A DNA stretch of 64,000 nucleotides from Zeus faber (lineage: Eukaryota > Chordata > Actinopteri > Zeiformes > Zeidae). Within the stretch, counting starts at the first letter, position 1. Every line of letters starts with the position of its first letter. The translations under genes were made by a program, and so were the position numbers. Below, piece by piece: positions 37,375 through 49,693 of the stretch. A model generated the notes under the pieces. That model saw nothing but the letters and a program-made list of their open reading frames with translations. It did not search any database and had not been told where the DNA came from. The stretch is from positions 34,694,117-34,758,116 of the forward strand of contig OY482852.1 in the NCBI GenBank assembly GCA_960531495.1. Direction: 5' to 3'.

Positions 37375-38643
37375 TTAGTTATTAACTCTGTCTTTGTTTC
37401 TCTTGCTTCTCCTTCTCATCTGCTTTTCACTTAGCCTTTTCCCAATTCTGTTCATATGAGACAAGTCTATCTCGGATTCGGCCTCACTTGCACTTGAGAT
37501 CAGGTTATCAAGAGGCAGTCGCTGGAGGGGCTGGGACTGAGATGATGACCTATTCATCATTCCCATCTCAGATGCAGGATCTCTGATTTGCTTCAGCAGC
37601 AGCGGGGTAGGAGCGGGGGTGGGGCCCACTCCCAAGGCTAGCACCTCCCCTCCCACCTCCGCCTTCAGCCTCGCTCCTCGTCTCGCTCCGCTCTCCTCGT
37701 CAGAGCCGGGGCTCAGATCTAGCCTCACCTCGCTTGCTTGGTTCATACTACCCGCCACTGCAGGTTGAGTTTCATCCCTCACATCCGCCTGCCCCGTCTC
37801 AGTCTCCATTTTATTTTCATCCTCGCTATGCAGTTCGCCTTGCCTATCGGTTGAAGCGGCCGTCGTCACCAGCGGAGCGCCGCCGTCCTCCTCGCTCTTA
37901 TTGCAGTCACATTCATTCCAAGTGTTATGACACAGGTCACATTTCTTGGCACTTTGGCACTCTCTCGCAAAGTGTCCTTGCGATCCACATTTGCGACAGA
38001 AGAACTCCGGACATTCCCGTAGGATATGTCCAGGCTGTATACAGAGGCGGCAGACCTTTGATTGTCTATCGTGAATGACGCGGAAGTACTCTGGCCCTAT
38101 GGCAGTGTGAAACTTTGCAGAGTATGGAAGACTCTGAACTAATTTATTGAATTTTACTCTCATAAACCGTGTACCGTCTGCAATACGGGTTCCTGGCCAC
38201 GTTCTGCGCTTAATCGGTGAGGTGGCCGACACGCCCCAACCATGTAGCTTCCCCAGTATTTCGTCGTCAGTAATATAAGCCGGGAGGTTGAGGAAGGAAA
38301 CGACCATCTCGTCATTCCTCAATTCTCTGGCTATTATTCTTACCTCTCCAATCTTGAATCCCTCCAGCAGGCGATCTTTCCCTCTTTGGTCACTCATTGT
38401 AAGTTCGTATCGTCGATCTCCGGTGGTGCGGCAAGCTAGTAAACCGCCGCAGAGCTCTCGCACGTTCTTCATCAATTCCGTCGTCGTAATACTTTCCTCC
38501 CCTTGCAGTTCCACACAGACTGTAAGCTCTTTTCCATAGCTTCTGTCTGCTTCGCCGCCACCTTTTGGTGCGTTTGCTTCTTCATTCAGCCGTACGTGAT
38601 CCATTTTCCCGGTCGCAGAGTTTGTTTCAATGTGATCGGTCAT
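37375..38643 (-). CDS. LINE ORF1: RRM-like, CCHC RNA-binding protein, copy 1
   Basis: Probable RNA-binding protein that coats the element's RNA. I choose the ATG at 38643 (MTDHIETNSATG), with G at -3, giving 422 aa. The frame is open another 69 codons upstream to a GTG at 38850, including an ATG at 38844. Residues about 110-165 look RRM-like, with VVSFLNLP (114-121) resembling RNP2 and TRFMRVKF (158-165) resembling RNP1. Two CCHC knuckles follow: C198-X2-C-X4-H-X4-C211 and C216-X2-C-X4-H-X4-C229. A third cysteine cluster (C235, C238, C245, C247) lacks the canonical pattern. Then comes an acidic, Ser/Pro-rich linker and a strongly basic C-terminus (KRLSEKQMRRRSKRNK), possibly a nuclear signal. 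Residue 242 is Trp here and Phe in copy 2. The RRM reading is by eye. Confidence 0.88.
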   Translation of the reverse strand: MTDHIETNSATGKMDHVRLNEEANAPKGGGEADRSYGKELTVCVELQGEESITTTELMKNVRELCGGLLACRTTGDRRYELTMSDQRGKDRLLEGFKIGEVRIIARELRNDEMVVSFLNLPAYITDDEILGKLHGWGVSATSPIKRRTWPGTRIADGTRFMRVKFNKLVQSLPYSAKFHTAIGPEYFRVIHDRQSKVCRLCIQPGHILRECPEFFCRKCGSQGHFARECQSAKKCDLCHNTWNECDCNKSEEDGGAPLVTTAASTDRQGELHSEDENKMETETGQADVRDETQPAVAGSMNQASEVRLDLSPGSDEESGARRGARLKAEVGGEVLALGVGPTPAPTPLLLKQIRDPASEMGMMNRSSSQSQPLQRLPLDNLISSASEAESEIDLSHMNRIGKRLSEKQMRRRSKRNKDRVNN

Positions 38644-38678
38644 CGCACACCCGAAGAAAAAGGGTGGTTGGGGTGTGT

Positions 38679-38696
38679 GGGGGGGGGGGACCCCCC
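38679..38696. other. G11-A-C6 inverted homopolymer in LINE 5' UTR, copy 1
   Basis: Eleven G, one A and six C in a row on the plus strand, able to fold back on itself or form quadruplex-like structure. It lies about 36 nt upstream of the ORF1 ATG on the minus strand. The identical tract occurs in copy 2 at 54965-54982 with no length change. Confidence 0.75.
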
Positions 38697-38837
38697 ACGC
38701 ACTGAAAACAACCACTGCTGGAGGATCAGTCACATAAAAATGAAAAAGATTCCGTAAAGAAGTTCTGGAGTCCGGAAAAAACTCCCTTCCGTGTTCCACC
38801 CGCGGTGTTCCACTTCCTGGTGCTGTCGGATGCCAGT

Positions 38838-38849
38838 CGCGCATGCGCA
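38838..38849 (-). promoter_or_regulatory. NRF-1-like palindrome at LINE 5' end, copy 1
   Basis: The plus strand reads CGCGCATGCGCA, which fits the NRF-1 consensus YGCGCAYGCGCR at every position and is nearly self-complementary. It sits at the extreme 5' end of the element, where a transcription initiator-proximal site would be expected. Binding is inferred from the motif only. Confidence 0.5.
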
Positions 38850-40298
38850 CTGGTTGACAAACAACACTTTAGCAGCATATACTAGTTCACCATTGTATTT
38901 AAACTGTCTGACACTGTCATACAGAGTAATGACTGAAGCGTTTAACCAATTCCCCTTTTCGACGTTTAAATCGGCTGAAAATGCGTTTTTTCCCACATGT
39001 GCACATAATGATGAAAATGATCATAACTCGACAAATACATGTTAGATGGGCCTAAAACTGTTTGACAAACAACACTTTAGCAGCATATACTAGTTTACCA
39101 TTGTATTTAAACTGTCTGACACTGTCACACAGAGTAATGACTGAAGCGTTTAACCAATTCCCCTTTTCGACGTTTAAATCGGCTGAAAATGCGTTTTTTC
39201 CCACATGTGCACACAATGATGAAAATGATCATAACTCCAGAAATACATGTTAGATGGGCATAGAAATCTGAGAGAAACACTTAGGAAGCACATAATAGTT
39301 CATCATATTAATTAAATTTCTATGCTGTACTGCAGCATTCTGAATCATTCACCTCTGAAGAGACAATGGTTCGGTGTTTCTCTAATTCAGCTAGACAGCA
39401 AACCGTCCAATGTTCTGAAAATGCTCATACCTCAACAAATACATGTTGTATGGGCCTAAAACTGTTTGACAAACAATGCTTTAGCAGCATATACTAGTTC
39501 ACCATTGTATTTAAACTGTCTGACACTGTCACACAGAGTAATGACTGAAGCGTTTAACCAATTCCCCTTTTCGACGTTTAAATCGGCTGAAAATGCATTT
39601 TTTCCCACTTGTGCACACAATGATGAAAATATTCATAACTCGACAATTACATTTTACATGGGCCTAAAACTGTTTGACAAACAACACTTTAGCAGCATAT
39701 ACTAGTTCACCATTGTATTTAAACTGTCTGACACTGTCACACAGAGTAATGACTGAAGCGTTTAACCAATTCCCCTTTTCGACGTTTAAATCGGCTGAAA
39801 ATGCGTTTTTTTCCCACATGTGCACACAATGATGAAAATAATCATAACTCGACAAATACATTTTACATGGGCCTAAAACTGTTTGACAAACAACACTTTA
39901 GCAGCATATACTAGTTCACCATTGTATTTAAACTGTCTGACACTGTCACACAGAGTAATAATTAAAGCGTTTAACCAATTCCCCTTTTCGACGTTTAAAT
40001 CGGCTGAAAATGCGTTTTTTCCCACATGTGCACACAATGATGAAAATGATCATAACTCTACAAATACATTTTACATGGGCCTAAAACTGTTTGACAAACA
40101 ACACTTTAGCAGCATATACTTGTTCACCATTGTATTTAAACTGTCTGACACTGTCACACAAAGTAATGACTGAAGCGTTTGACCAATTCCCCTTTTCGAC
40201 GTTTAAATCGACTGAAAATGCATTTTTTCCCACTTGTGCACATAATGATGAAAATGACCATAACTCGACAAATACATGTTAGATGGGCCTAAAACTGT

Positions 40299-43200
40299 TT
40301 GACAAACAACACTTTAGCAGCATATACTAGTTCACCATTGTATTTAGACTGTCTTACACTATCACACAGAGTAATGACTGAAGCGTTTAAGCAATTCCCC
40401 TTTTCGACATTTAAATCGGCTGAAAATGCGTTTTTTCCCACTTGTGCACATAATGATGAAAATGACCATAACTCGACAAATACATGTTAGATGGGCCTAA
40501 AACTGTTTGACAAACAACACTTTAGCAGCATATACTAGATCACCATTGTATTTAAACTGTCTGACACTGTCACACAGAGTAATGACTGAAGCGTTTAACC
40601 AATTCCCCTTTTCGACGTTTAAATCGGCTGAAAATGCGTTTTTTCCCACATGTGCACACAATGATGAAAATGATCATAACTCCACAAATACATGTTAGAT
40701 GGGCCTAGAAATCTGTGAGAAACACTTAAGAAGCACATAATAGTTCATCATATTAATTAAATTTCTATGCTGTACTGCAGCATTCTGAATCATTCACCTC
40801 TGAAGAGACAATGGTTCGGTGTTTCTCTAATTCGGCTAGACAGCAAACCGTCCAATGTTCTGAAAATGCTCATACCTCAACAAATAAATGTTGTATGGGC
40901 CTAAAACTGTTTGACAAACAACGCTTTAGCAGCATATACTAGTTCACCATTGTATTTAAACTGTCTGACACTGTCACACAGAGTAATGACTGAAGCGTTT
41001 AACCAATTCCCCTTTTCGACGTTTAAATCGGCTGAAAATGCGTTTTTTCCCACATGTGCACATAATGATGAAAATGATCATAACTCGACAAATACATGTT
41101 AGATGGGCCTAAAACTGTTTGACAAACAACACTTTAGCAGCATATACTAGTTCACCATTGCATTTAAACTGTCTGACACTGTCACACAGAGTAATGACTA
41201 AAGCGTTTAACCAATTCCCCTTTTCGACGTTTAAATCGGCTGAAAATGCATTTTTTCCCACATGTGCACACAATGATGAAAATGATCATAACTCCACAAA
41301 AACATGTTAGATGGGCCTAGAAATCTGTGAGAAACACTTAAGAAGCACATAATAGTTCATTATATTAATTAAATTTCTATGCTGTACTGCAGCATTCTGA
41401 ATCATTCACCTCTGAAGAGACAATGGTTCGGTGTTTCTCTAATTCAGCTAGACAGCAAACCGTCACAAGTTCTGAAAATGATCATAACTCCAGAAATACA
41501 TGTTAGATGGGCATAGAAATCTGAGAGAAAAACTTAGGAAGCACATAATAGTTCATCATATTAATTAAATTTCAATGCTGTACTGCAGCATTCTGAATCA
41601 TTCCCCTCTGAAGAGACAATGGTTCGGTGTTTCTCTAATTCAGCTAGACAGCAAACCGTCCAATGTTCTGAAAATGCTCATACCTCGACAAATACATGTT
41701 GTATGGGCCTAAAACTGTTTGACAAACAACGCTTTAGCAGCATATACTAGTTCACCATTGTATTTAAACTGTCTGACACTGTCACACAAAGTAATGACTG
41801 AAGCGTTTAACCAATTCCCCTTTTCGACGTTTAAATCGGCTGAAAATGCGTTTTTTCCCACATGTGCACATAATGATGAAAATGATCATAACTCGACGAA
41901 TAAATGTTAGATGGGCCTAAAACTGTTTGACAAACAACACTTTAGCAGCATATACTAGTTCACCATTGTATTTAAACTGTCTTACACTATCACACAGAGT
42001 AATGACTGAAGCGTTTAAGCAATTCCCCTTTTCGACATTTAAATCGGCTGAAAATGCGTTTTTTCCCACTTGTGCACATAATGATGAAAATGACCATAAC
42101 TCGACAAATACATGTTAGATGGGCCTAAAACTGTTTGACAAACAACACTTTAGCAGCATATACTAGATCACCATTGTATTTAAACTGTCTGACACTGTCA
42201 CACAGAGTAATGACTGAAGCGTTTAACCAATTCCCCTTTTCGACGTTTAAATCGGCTGAAAATGCGTTTTTTCCCACATGTGCACACAATGATGAAAATG
42301 ATCATAACTCCACAAATACATGTTAGATGGGCCTAGAAATCTGTGAGAAACACTTAAGAAGCACATAATAGTTCATCATATTAATTAAATTTCTATGCTG
42401 TACTGCAGCATTCTGAATCATTCACCTCTGAAGAGACAATGGTTCGGTGTTTCTCTAATTCGGCTAGACAGCAAACCGTCCAATGTTCTGAAAATGCTCA
42501 TACCTCAACAAATAAATGTTGTATGGGCCTAAAACTGTTTGACAAACAACGCTTTAGCAGCATATACTAGTTCACCATTGTATTTAAACTGTCTGACACT
42601 GTCACACAGAGTAATGACTGAAGCGTTTAACCAATTCCCCTTTTCGACGTTTAAATCGGCTGAAAATGCGTTTTTTCCCACATGTGCACATAATGATGAA
42701 AATGATCATAACTCGACAAATACATGTTAGATGGGCCTAAAACTGTTTGACAAACAACACTTTAGCAGCATATACTAGTTCACCATTGCATTTAAACTGT
42801 CTGACACTGTCACACAGAGTAATGACTAAAGCGTTTAACCAATTCCCCTTTTCGACGTTTAAATCGGCTGAAAATGCATTTTTTCCCACATGTGCACACA
42901 ATGATGAAAATGATCATAACTCCACAAAAACATGTTAGATGGGCCTAGAAATCTGTGAGAAACACTTAAGAAGCACATAATAGTTCATTATATTAATTAA
43001 ATTTCTATGCTGTACTGCAGCATTCTGAATCATTCACCTCTGAAGAGACAATGGTTCGGTGTTTCTCTAATTCAGCTAGACAGCAAACCGTCACAAGTTC
43101 TGAAAATGATCATAACTCCAGAAATACATGTTAGATGGGCATAGAAATCTGAGAGAAAAACTTAGGAAGCACATAATAGTTCATCATATTAATTAAATTT

Positions 43201-43554
43201 CAATGCTGTACTGCAGCATTCTGAATCATTCCCCTCTGAAGAGACAATGGTTCGGTGTTTCTCTAATTCAGCTAGACAGCAAACCGTCCAATGTTCTGAA
43301 AATGCTCATACCTCGACAAATACATGTTGTATGGGCCTAAAACTGTTTGACAAACAACGCTTTAGCAGCATATACTAGTTCACCATTGTATTTAAACTGT
43401 CTGACACTGTCACACAGAGTAATGACTGAAGCGTTTAAGCAATTCTCCTTTTCGAAGTTTAAATCGGCTGAAAATGCGTTTTTTCCCACATGTGCACATA
43501 ATGATGAAAATGATCATAACTCGACAAATACATGTTAGATGGGCCTAAAACTGT
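40299..43554. repeat. 1628-bp HOR, two copies
   Basis: Two direct copies (40299-41926, 41927-43554) of a block of 5 A and 3 B in the order A A B A A B B A. Shared markers are CTTACACTATC, CTAGATCACC, TAATTCGGC, AACAAATAAATG and ATTGCATTT. The last A of the first copy (CACACAAAG and AATAAATG variants) differs from the last A of the second (GCAATTCTCC, TTCGAAG), which helps place exchange points. The same block appears three times in the array after LINE copy 2. Confidence 0.92.
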
Positions 43555-44592
43555 TTGACAAACAACACTTTAGCAGCATATACTAGTTCACCATTGTATT
43601 TAAACTGTCTGACACTGTCACACAGAGTAATGACTGAAGCGTTTAACCAATTCCCCTTTTCGACGTTTAAATCGGCTGAAAATGCGTTTTTTCCCACATG
43701 TGCACATAATGATGAAAATGATCATAACTCGACAAATACATGTTAGATGGGCCTAAAACTGTTTGACAAACAACACTTTAGCAGCATATACTAGTTCACC
43801 ATTGTATTTAAACTGTCTGACACTGTCACACAGAGTAATGACTGAAGCGTTTAACCAATTCCCCTTTTCGACGTTTAAATCGGCTGAAAATGCGTTTTTT
43901 CCCACATGTGCACATAATGATGAAAATGATCATAACTCGACAAATACATGTTAGATGGGCCTAAAACTGTTTGACAAACAACACTTTAGCAGCATATACT
44001 AGTTCACCATTGTATTTAAACTGTCTGACACTGTCACACAGAGTAATGACTGAAGCGTTTAAGCAATTCCCCTTTTCGACGTTTGAATCGGCTGAAAATG
44101 CGTTTTTTCCCACATGTGCACATAATGATGAAAATGACCATAACTCGACAAATACATGTTAGATGGGCCTAAAACTGTTTGACAAACAACACTTTAGCAG
44201 CATATACTAGTTCACCATTGTATTTAAACTGTCTGACACTGTCACACAGAGTAATGACTGAAGCGTTTAACCAATTCCCCTTTTCGACGTTTAAATCGGC
44301 TGAAAATGCGTTTTTTCCCACAGTGCACATAATGATGAAAATGATCATAACTCGACAAATACATGTTAGATGGGCCTAAAACTGTTTGACAAACAACACT
44401 TTAGCAGCATATACTAGTTCACCATTGTATTTAAACTGTCTGACACTGTCACACAGAGTAATGACTGAAGCGTTTAACCAATTCCCCTTTTCGACGTTTA
44501 AATCGGCTGAAAATGCGTTTTTTCCCACAGTGCACATAATGATGAAAATGATCATAACTCGACAAATACATGTTAGATGGGCCTAAAACTGT
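43555..44592. repeat. Run of five A monomers with spreading 1-bp deletion
   Basis: Pure A monomers at 43555, 43763, 43971, 44179 and 44386. The last two, and the next one at 44593, are 207 bp because CCCACATGTGCAC has become CCCACAGTGCAC. Three adjacent monomers with the same rare deletion show local amplification of one variant. The equivalent run after LINE copy 2 has the same three. Confidence 0.9.
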
Positions 44593-47476
44593 TTGACAAA
44601 AAACACTTTAGCAGCATATACTAGTTCACCATTGTATTTAAACTGTCTGACACTGTCACACAGAGTAATGACTGAAGCGTTTAACCAATTCCCCTTTTCG
44701 ACGTTTAAATCGGCTGAAAATGCGTTTTTTCCCACAGTGCACATAATGATGAAAATGATCATAACTCGACAAATACATGTTAGATGGGCCTAAAACTGTT
44801 TGACAAAAAACACTTTAGCAGCATATACTAGTTCACCATTGTATTTAAACTGTCTGACACTGTCACACAGAGTAATGACTGAAGCGTTTAACCAATTCCC
44901 CTTTTCGACGTTTAAATCGGCTGAAAATGCGTTTTTTCCCTCATGTGCACACAATGATGAAAATGATCATAACTCCAGAAATACATGTTAGATGGGCATA
45001 GAAATCTGAGAGAAACACTTAGGAAGCACATAATAGTTCATCATATTAATTAAATTTCTATGCTGTACTGCAGCATTCTGAATCATTCACCTCTGAAGAG
45101 ACAATGGTTCGGTGTTTCTCTAATTCAGCTAGACAGCAAACCGTCCAATGTTCTGAAAATGCTCATACCTCAACAAATACATGTTGTATGGGCCTAAAAC
45201 TGTTTGACAAACAACGCTTTAGCAGCATATACTAGTTCACCATTGTATTTAAACTGTCTGACACTGTCACACAGAGTAATGACTGAAGCGTTTAACCAAT
45301 TCCCCTTTTCGAAGTTTAAATCGGCTGAAAATGCGTTTTTTCCCACATGTGCACATAATGATGAAAATGATCATAACTCGACAAATACATGTTAGATGGG
45401 CCTAAAACTGTTTGACAAACACACTTTAGCAGCATATACTAGTTCACCATTGTATTTAAACTGTCTGACACTGTCACACAGAGTAATGACTGAAGCGTTT
45501 AAGCAATTCCCCTTTTCGACGTTTAAATCGTCTGAAAATGCGTTTTTTCCCACATGTGCACATAATGATGAAAATGACCATAACTCGACAAATACATGGT
45601 AGATGGGCCTAAAACTGTTTGACAAACAACACTTTAGCAGCATATACTAGTTCACCATTGTATTTAAACTGTCTGACACTGTCACACAGAGTAATGACTG
45701 AAGCGTTTAACCAATTCCCCTTTTCGACGTTTAAATCGGCTGAAAATGCGTTTTTTCCCACATGTACACATAATGATGAAAATGATCATAACTCGACAAA
45801 TACATGTTAGATGGGCCTAAAACTGTTTGACAAACAACACTTTAGCAGCATATACTAGTTCACCATTGTATTTAAACTGTCTGACACTGTCACACAGAGT
45901 AATGACTGAAGCGTTTAACCAATTCCCCTTTTCAACGTTTAAATCGGCTGAAAATGCGTTTTTTCCCACATGTACACATAATGATGAAAATGATCATAAC
46001 TCGACAAATACATGTTGTATGGGCCTAAAACTGTTTGACAAACAACGCTTTAGCAGCATATACTAGTTCACCATTGTATTTAAACTGTCTGACACTGTCA
46101 CACAGAGTAATGACTGAAGCGTTTAACCAATTCCCCTTTTCGACGTTTAAATCGGCTGAAAATGCGTTTTTTCCCACAGTGCACATAATGATGAAAATGA
46201 TCATAACTCGACAAATACATGTTAGATGGGCCTAAAACTGTTTGACAAAAAACACTTTAGCAGCATATACTAGTTCACCATTGTATTTAAACTGTCTGAC
46301 ACTGTCACACAGAGTAATGACTGAAGCGTTTAACCAATTCCCCTTTTCGACGTTTAAATCGGCTGAAAATGCGTTTTTTCCCTCATGTGCACACAATGAT
46401 GAAAATGATCATAACTCCAGAAATACATGTTAGATGGGCATAGAAATCTGAGAGAAACACTTAGGAAGCACATAATAGTTCATCATATTAATTAATTTTC
46501 TATGCTGTACTGCAGCATTCTGAATCATTCACCTCTGAAGAGACAATGGTTCGGTGTTTCTCTAATTCAGCTAGACAGCAAACCGTCCAATGTTCTGAAA
46601 ATGCTCATACCTCAACAAATACATGTTGTATGGGCCTAAAACTGTTTGACAAACAACGCTTTAGCAGCATATACTAGTTCACCATTGTATTTAAACTGTC
46701 TGACACTGTCACACAGAGTAATGACTGAAGCGTTTAACCAATTCCCCTTTTCGACGTTTAAATCGGCTGAAAATGCGTTTTTTCCCACATGTGCACATAA
46801 TGATGAAAATGATCATAACTCGACAAATACATGTTAGATGGGCCTAAAACTGTTTGACAAACACACTTTAGCAGCATATACTAGTTCACCATTGTATTTA
46901 AACTGTCTGACACTGTCACACAGAGTAATGACTGAAGCGTTTAAGCAATTCCCCTTTTCGACGTTTAAATCGTCTGAAAATGCGTTTTTTCCCACATGTG
47001 CACATAATGATGAAAATGACCATAACTCGACAAATACATGTTAGATGGGCCTAAAACTGTTTGACAAACAACACTTTAGCAGCATATACTAGTACACCAT
47101 TGTATTTAAACTGTCTGACACTGTCACACAGAGTAATGACTGAAGCGTTTAACCAATTCCCCTTTTCGACGTTTAAATCGGCTGAAAATGCGTTTTTTCC
47201 CACATGTGCACATAATGATGAAAATGATCATAACTCGACAAATACATGTTAGATGGGCCTAAAACTGTTTGACAAACACACTTTAGCAGCATATACTAGT
47301 TCACCATTGTATTTAAACTGTCTGACACTGTCACACAGAGTAATGACTGAAGCGTTTAAGCAATTCCACTTTTCGACGTTTAAATCGTCTGAAAATGCGT
47401 TTTTTCCCACATGTGCACATAATGATGAAAATGACCATAACTCGACAAATACATGTTAGATGGGCCTAAAACTGTT
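44593..47476. repeat. 1442-bp tandem pair and nested 415-bp pair
   Basis: The monomer series at 44593, 44800, 45204, 45412 and 45619 recurs 1442 bp later at 46035, 46242, 46646, 46854 and 47061. Shared markers include GACAAAAAACAC, CCCTCATGTGC, GACAAACACACTTT (1-bp deletion) and ATCGTCTG. The dimer 46854+47061 is itself repeated at 47269+47476 with a 415-bp step. The ends of the 1442-bp pair are approximate. Confidence 0.88.
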
Positions 47477-49693
47477 TGACAAACAACACTTTAGCAGCAT
47501 ATACTAGTACACCATTGTATTTAAACTGTCTGACACTGTCACACAGAGTAATGACTGAAGCGTTTAACCAATTCCCCTTTTCGACGTTTAAATCGGCTGA
47601 AAATGCGTTTTTTCCCACATGTACACATAATGATGAAAATGATCATAACTCGACAAATACATGTTAGATGGGCCTAAAACTGTTTGACAAACAACACTTT
47701 AGCAGCATATACTAGTTCACCATTGTATTTAAACTGTCTGACACTGTCACACAGAGTAATGACTGAAGCGTTTAAGCAATTCCCCTTTTCGACGTTTAAA
47801 TCGGCTGAAAATGCCTTTTTTCCCACATGTGCACACAATGATGAAAATGATCATAACTCCACAAATACGTGTTAGATGGGCCTAGAAATCTGTGAGAAAC
47901 ACTTAAGAAGCACATAATAGTTCATCATATTAATTAAATTTCTATGCTGTACTGCAGCATTCTGAATCATTCACCTCTGAAGAGACAATGGTTCGGTGAT
48001 TCTCTAATTCAGCTAGACAGCAAACCGTCACAAGTTCTGAAAATGATCATAACTCCAGAAATACATGTTAGATGGGCATAGAAATCTGAGAGAAAAACTT
48101 AGGAAGCACATAATAGTTCATCATATTAATTAAATTTCAATGCTGTACTGCAGCATTCTGAATCATTCCCCTCTGAAGAGACAATGGTTCGGTGTTTCTC
48201 TAATTCAGCTAGACAGCAAACTGTCCAATGTTCTGAAAATGCTCATACCTCGACAAATACATGTTGTATGGGCCTAAAACTGTTTGACAAACAACGCTTT
48301 AGCAGCATATACTAGTTCACCATTGTATTTAAACTGTCTGACACTGTCACACAGAGTAATGACTGAAGCGTTTAAGCAATTCCCCTTTTCGACGTTTAAA
48401 TCGGCTGAAAATGCGTTTTTTCCCACATGTACACATAATGATGAAAATGATCATAACTCGACAAATACATGTTAGATGGGCCTAAAACTGGTTGACAAAC
48501 AACACTTTAGCAGCATATACTAGTTCACCATTGTATTTAAACTGTCTGACACTGTCACACAGAGTAATGACTGAAGCGTTTAACCAATTCCCCTTTTCGA
48601 CGTTTAAATCGGCTGAAAATGCCTTTTTTCCCACATGTGCACACAATGATGAAAATGATCATAACTCCACAAATACGTGTTAGATGGGCCTAGAAATCTG
48701 TGAGAAACACTTAAGAAGCACATAATAGTTCATCATATTAATTAAATTTCTACGCTGTACTGCAGCATTCTGAATCATTCACCTCTGAAGAGACAATGGT
48801 TCGGTGTTTCTCTAATTCAGCTAGACAGCAAACCGTCCAATGTTCTGAAAATGCTCATACCTCGACAAATACATGTTGTATGGGCCTAAAACTGTTTGAC
48901 AAACAACGCTTTAGCAGCATATACTAGTTCACCATTGTATTTAAACTGTCTGACACTGTCACACAGAGTAATGACTGAAGCGTTTAACCAATTCCCCTTT
49001 TCGACGTTTAAATCGGCTGAAAATGCGTTTTTTCCCACATGTGCACATAATGATGAAAATGATCATAACTCGACAAATACATGTTAGATGGGCCTAAAAC
49101 TGTTTGACAAACAACACTTTAGCAGCATATACTAGTTCACCATTGTATTTAAACTGTCTGACACTGTCACACAGAGTAATGACTGAAGCGTTTAGCAATT
49201 CCCCTTTTCGACGTTTGAATCGGCTGAAAATGCGTTTTTTCCCACATGTGCACATAATGATGAAAATGACCATAACTCGACAAATACATGTTAGATGGGC
49301 CTAAAACTGTTTGACAAACAACACTTTAGCAGCATATACTAGTTCACCATTGTATTTAAACTGTCTGACACTGTCACACAGAGTAATGACTGAAGCGTTT
49401 AACCAATTCCCCTTTTCGACGTTTAAATCGACTGAAAATGCGTTTTTTCCCACATGTGCACACTATGATGAAAATGATCCTAACTCCACAAATACATGTT
49501 AGATGGGCATAGAAATCTGAGAGAAAAACTTAGGAAGCACATAAAAGTTCATCATATTAATTAAATTTCTATGCTGTACTGCAGCATTCTGAATCATTCA
49601 CCTCTGAAGAGACAATGGTTCGGTGTTTCTCTAATACAGCTAGACAGCAAACCGTCCAATGTTCTGAAAATGCTCATACCTCAACAAATACAT

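Larger units (their letters stand above)
33409..38850 (-). mobile_element. Full-length Tx1-clade LINE, copy 1
   Basis: Non-LTR retrotransposon of about 5.44 kb on the minus strand. Read 5' to 3' it has a GC-rich 5' region with an NRF-1-like palindrome, ORF1 (422 aa from its likely ATG), a 37-nt gap, ORF2 (1264 aa; endonuclease, reverse transcriptase, C-terminal CCHC), a 104-nt 3'UTR and a 30-nt poly(A) tail seen as poly(T) on the plus strand. The RRM-like plus CCHC ORF1 with an AP-endonuclease ORF2 is the L1/Tx1 arrangement. The Tx1 assignment comes from recognising the protein style, not from a database search. Both ORFs are open over full length, so the copy looks structurally intact. No target-site duplication is visible. 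It lies inside a B/A junction of the satellite and shares its insertion site with copy 2 at 49695. Confidence 0.93.
38644..38850 (-). promoter_or_regulatory. LINE copy 1 5' UTR / presumed internal promoter
   Basis: About 207 nt upstream of the ORF1 ATG, clearly more GC-rich than the satellite. LINEs carry their promoter in this region. On the minus strand it starts with an NRF-1-like site, contains an ATG directly followed by TGA (38730-38735), and has a C-rich run near its 3' end. The frame of ORF1 is open throughout, so an N-terminally extended ORF1 cannot be excluded. Confidence 0.6.
33100..46086. other. Segmental duplication, copy 1 (LINE plus satellite)
   Basis: This stretch corresponds to about 49390-64000. 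The offset is 16286 through the LINE and the first right-hand monomers, 16494 after one extra A monomer in copy 2, 18122 after an additional 1628-bp unit in copy 2, and 17914 after an A monomer absent from copy 2. The left edge lies within one monomer (about 33010-33146). The right edge is not reached before the window ends, so the duplication may be longer. Confidence 0.88.
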
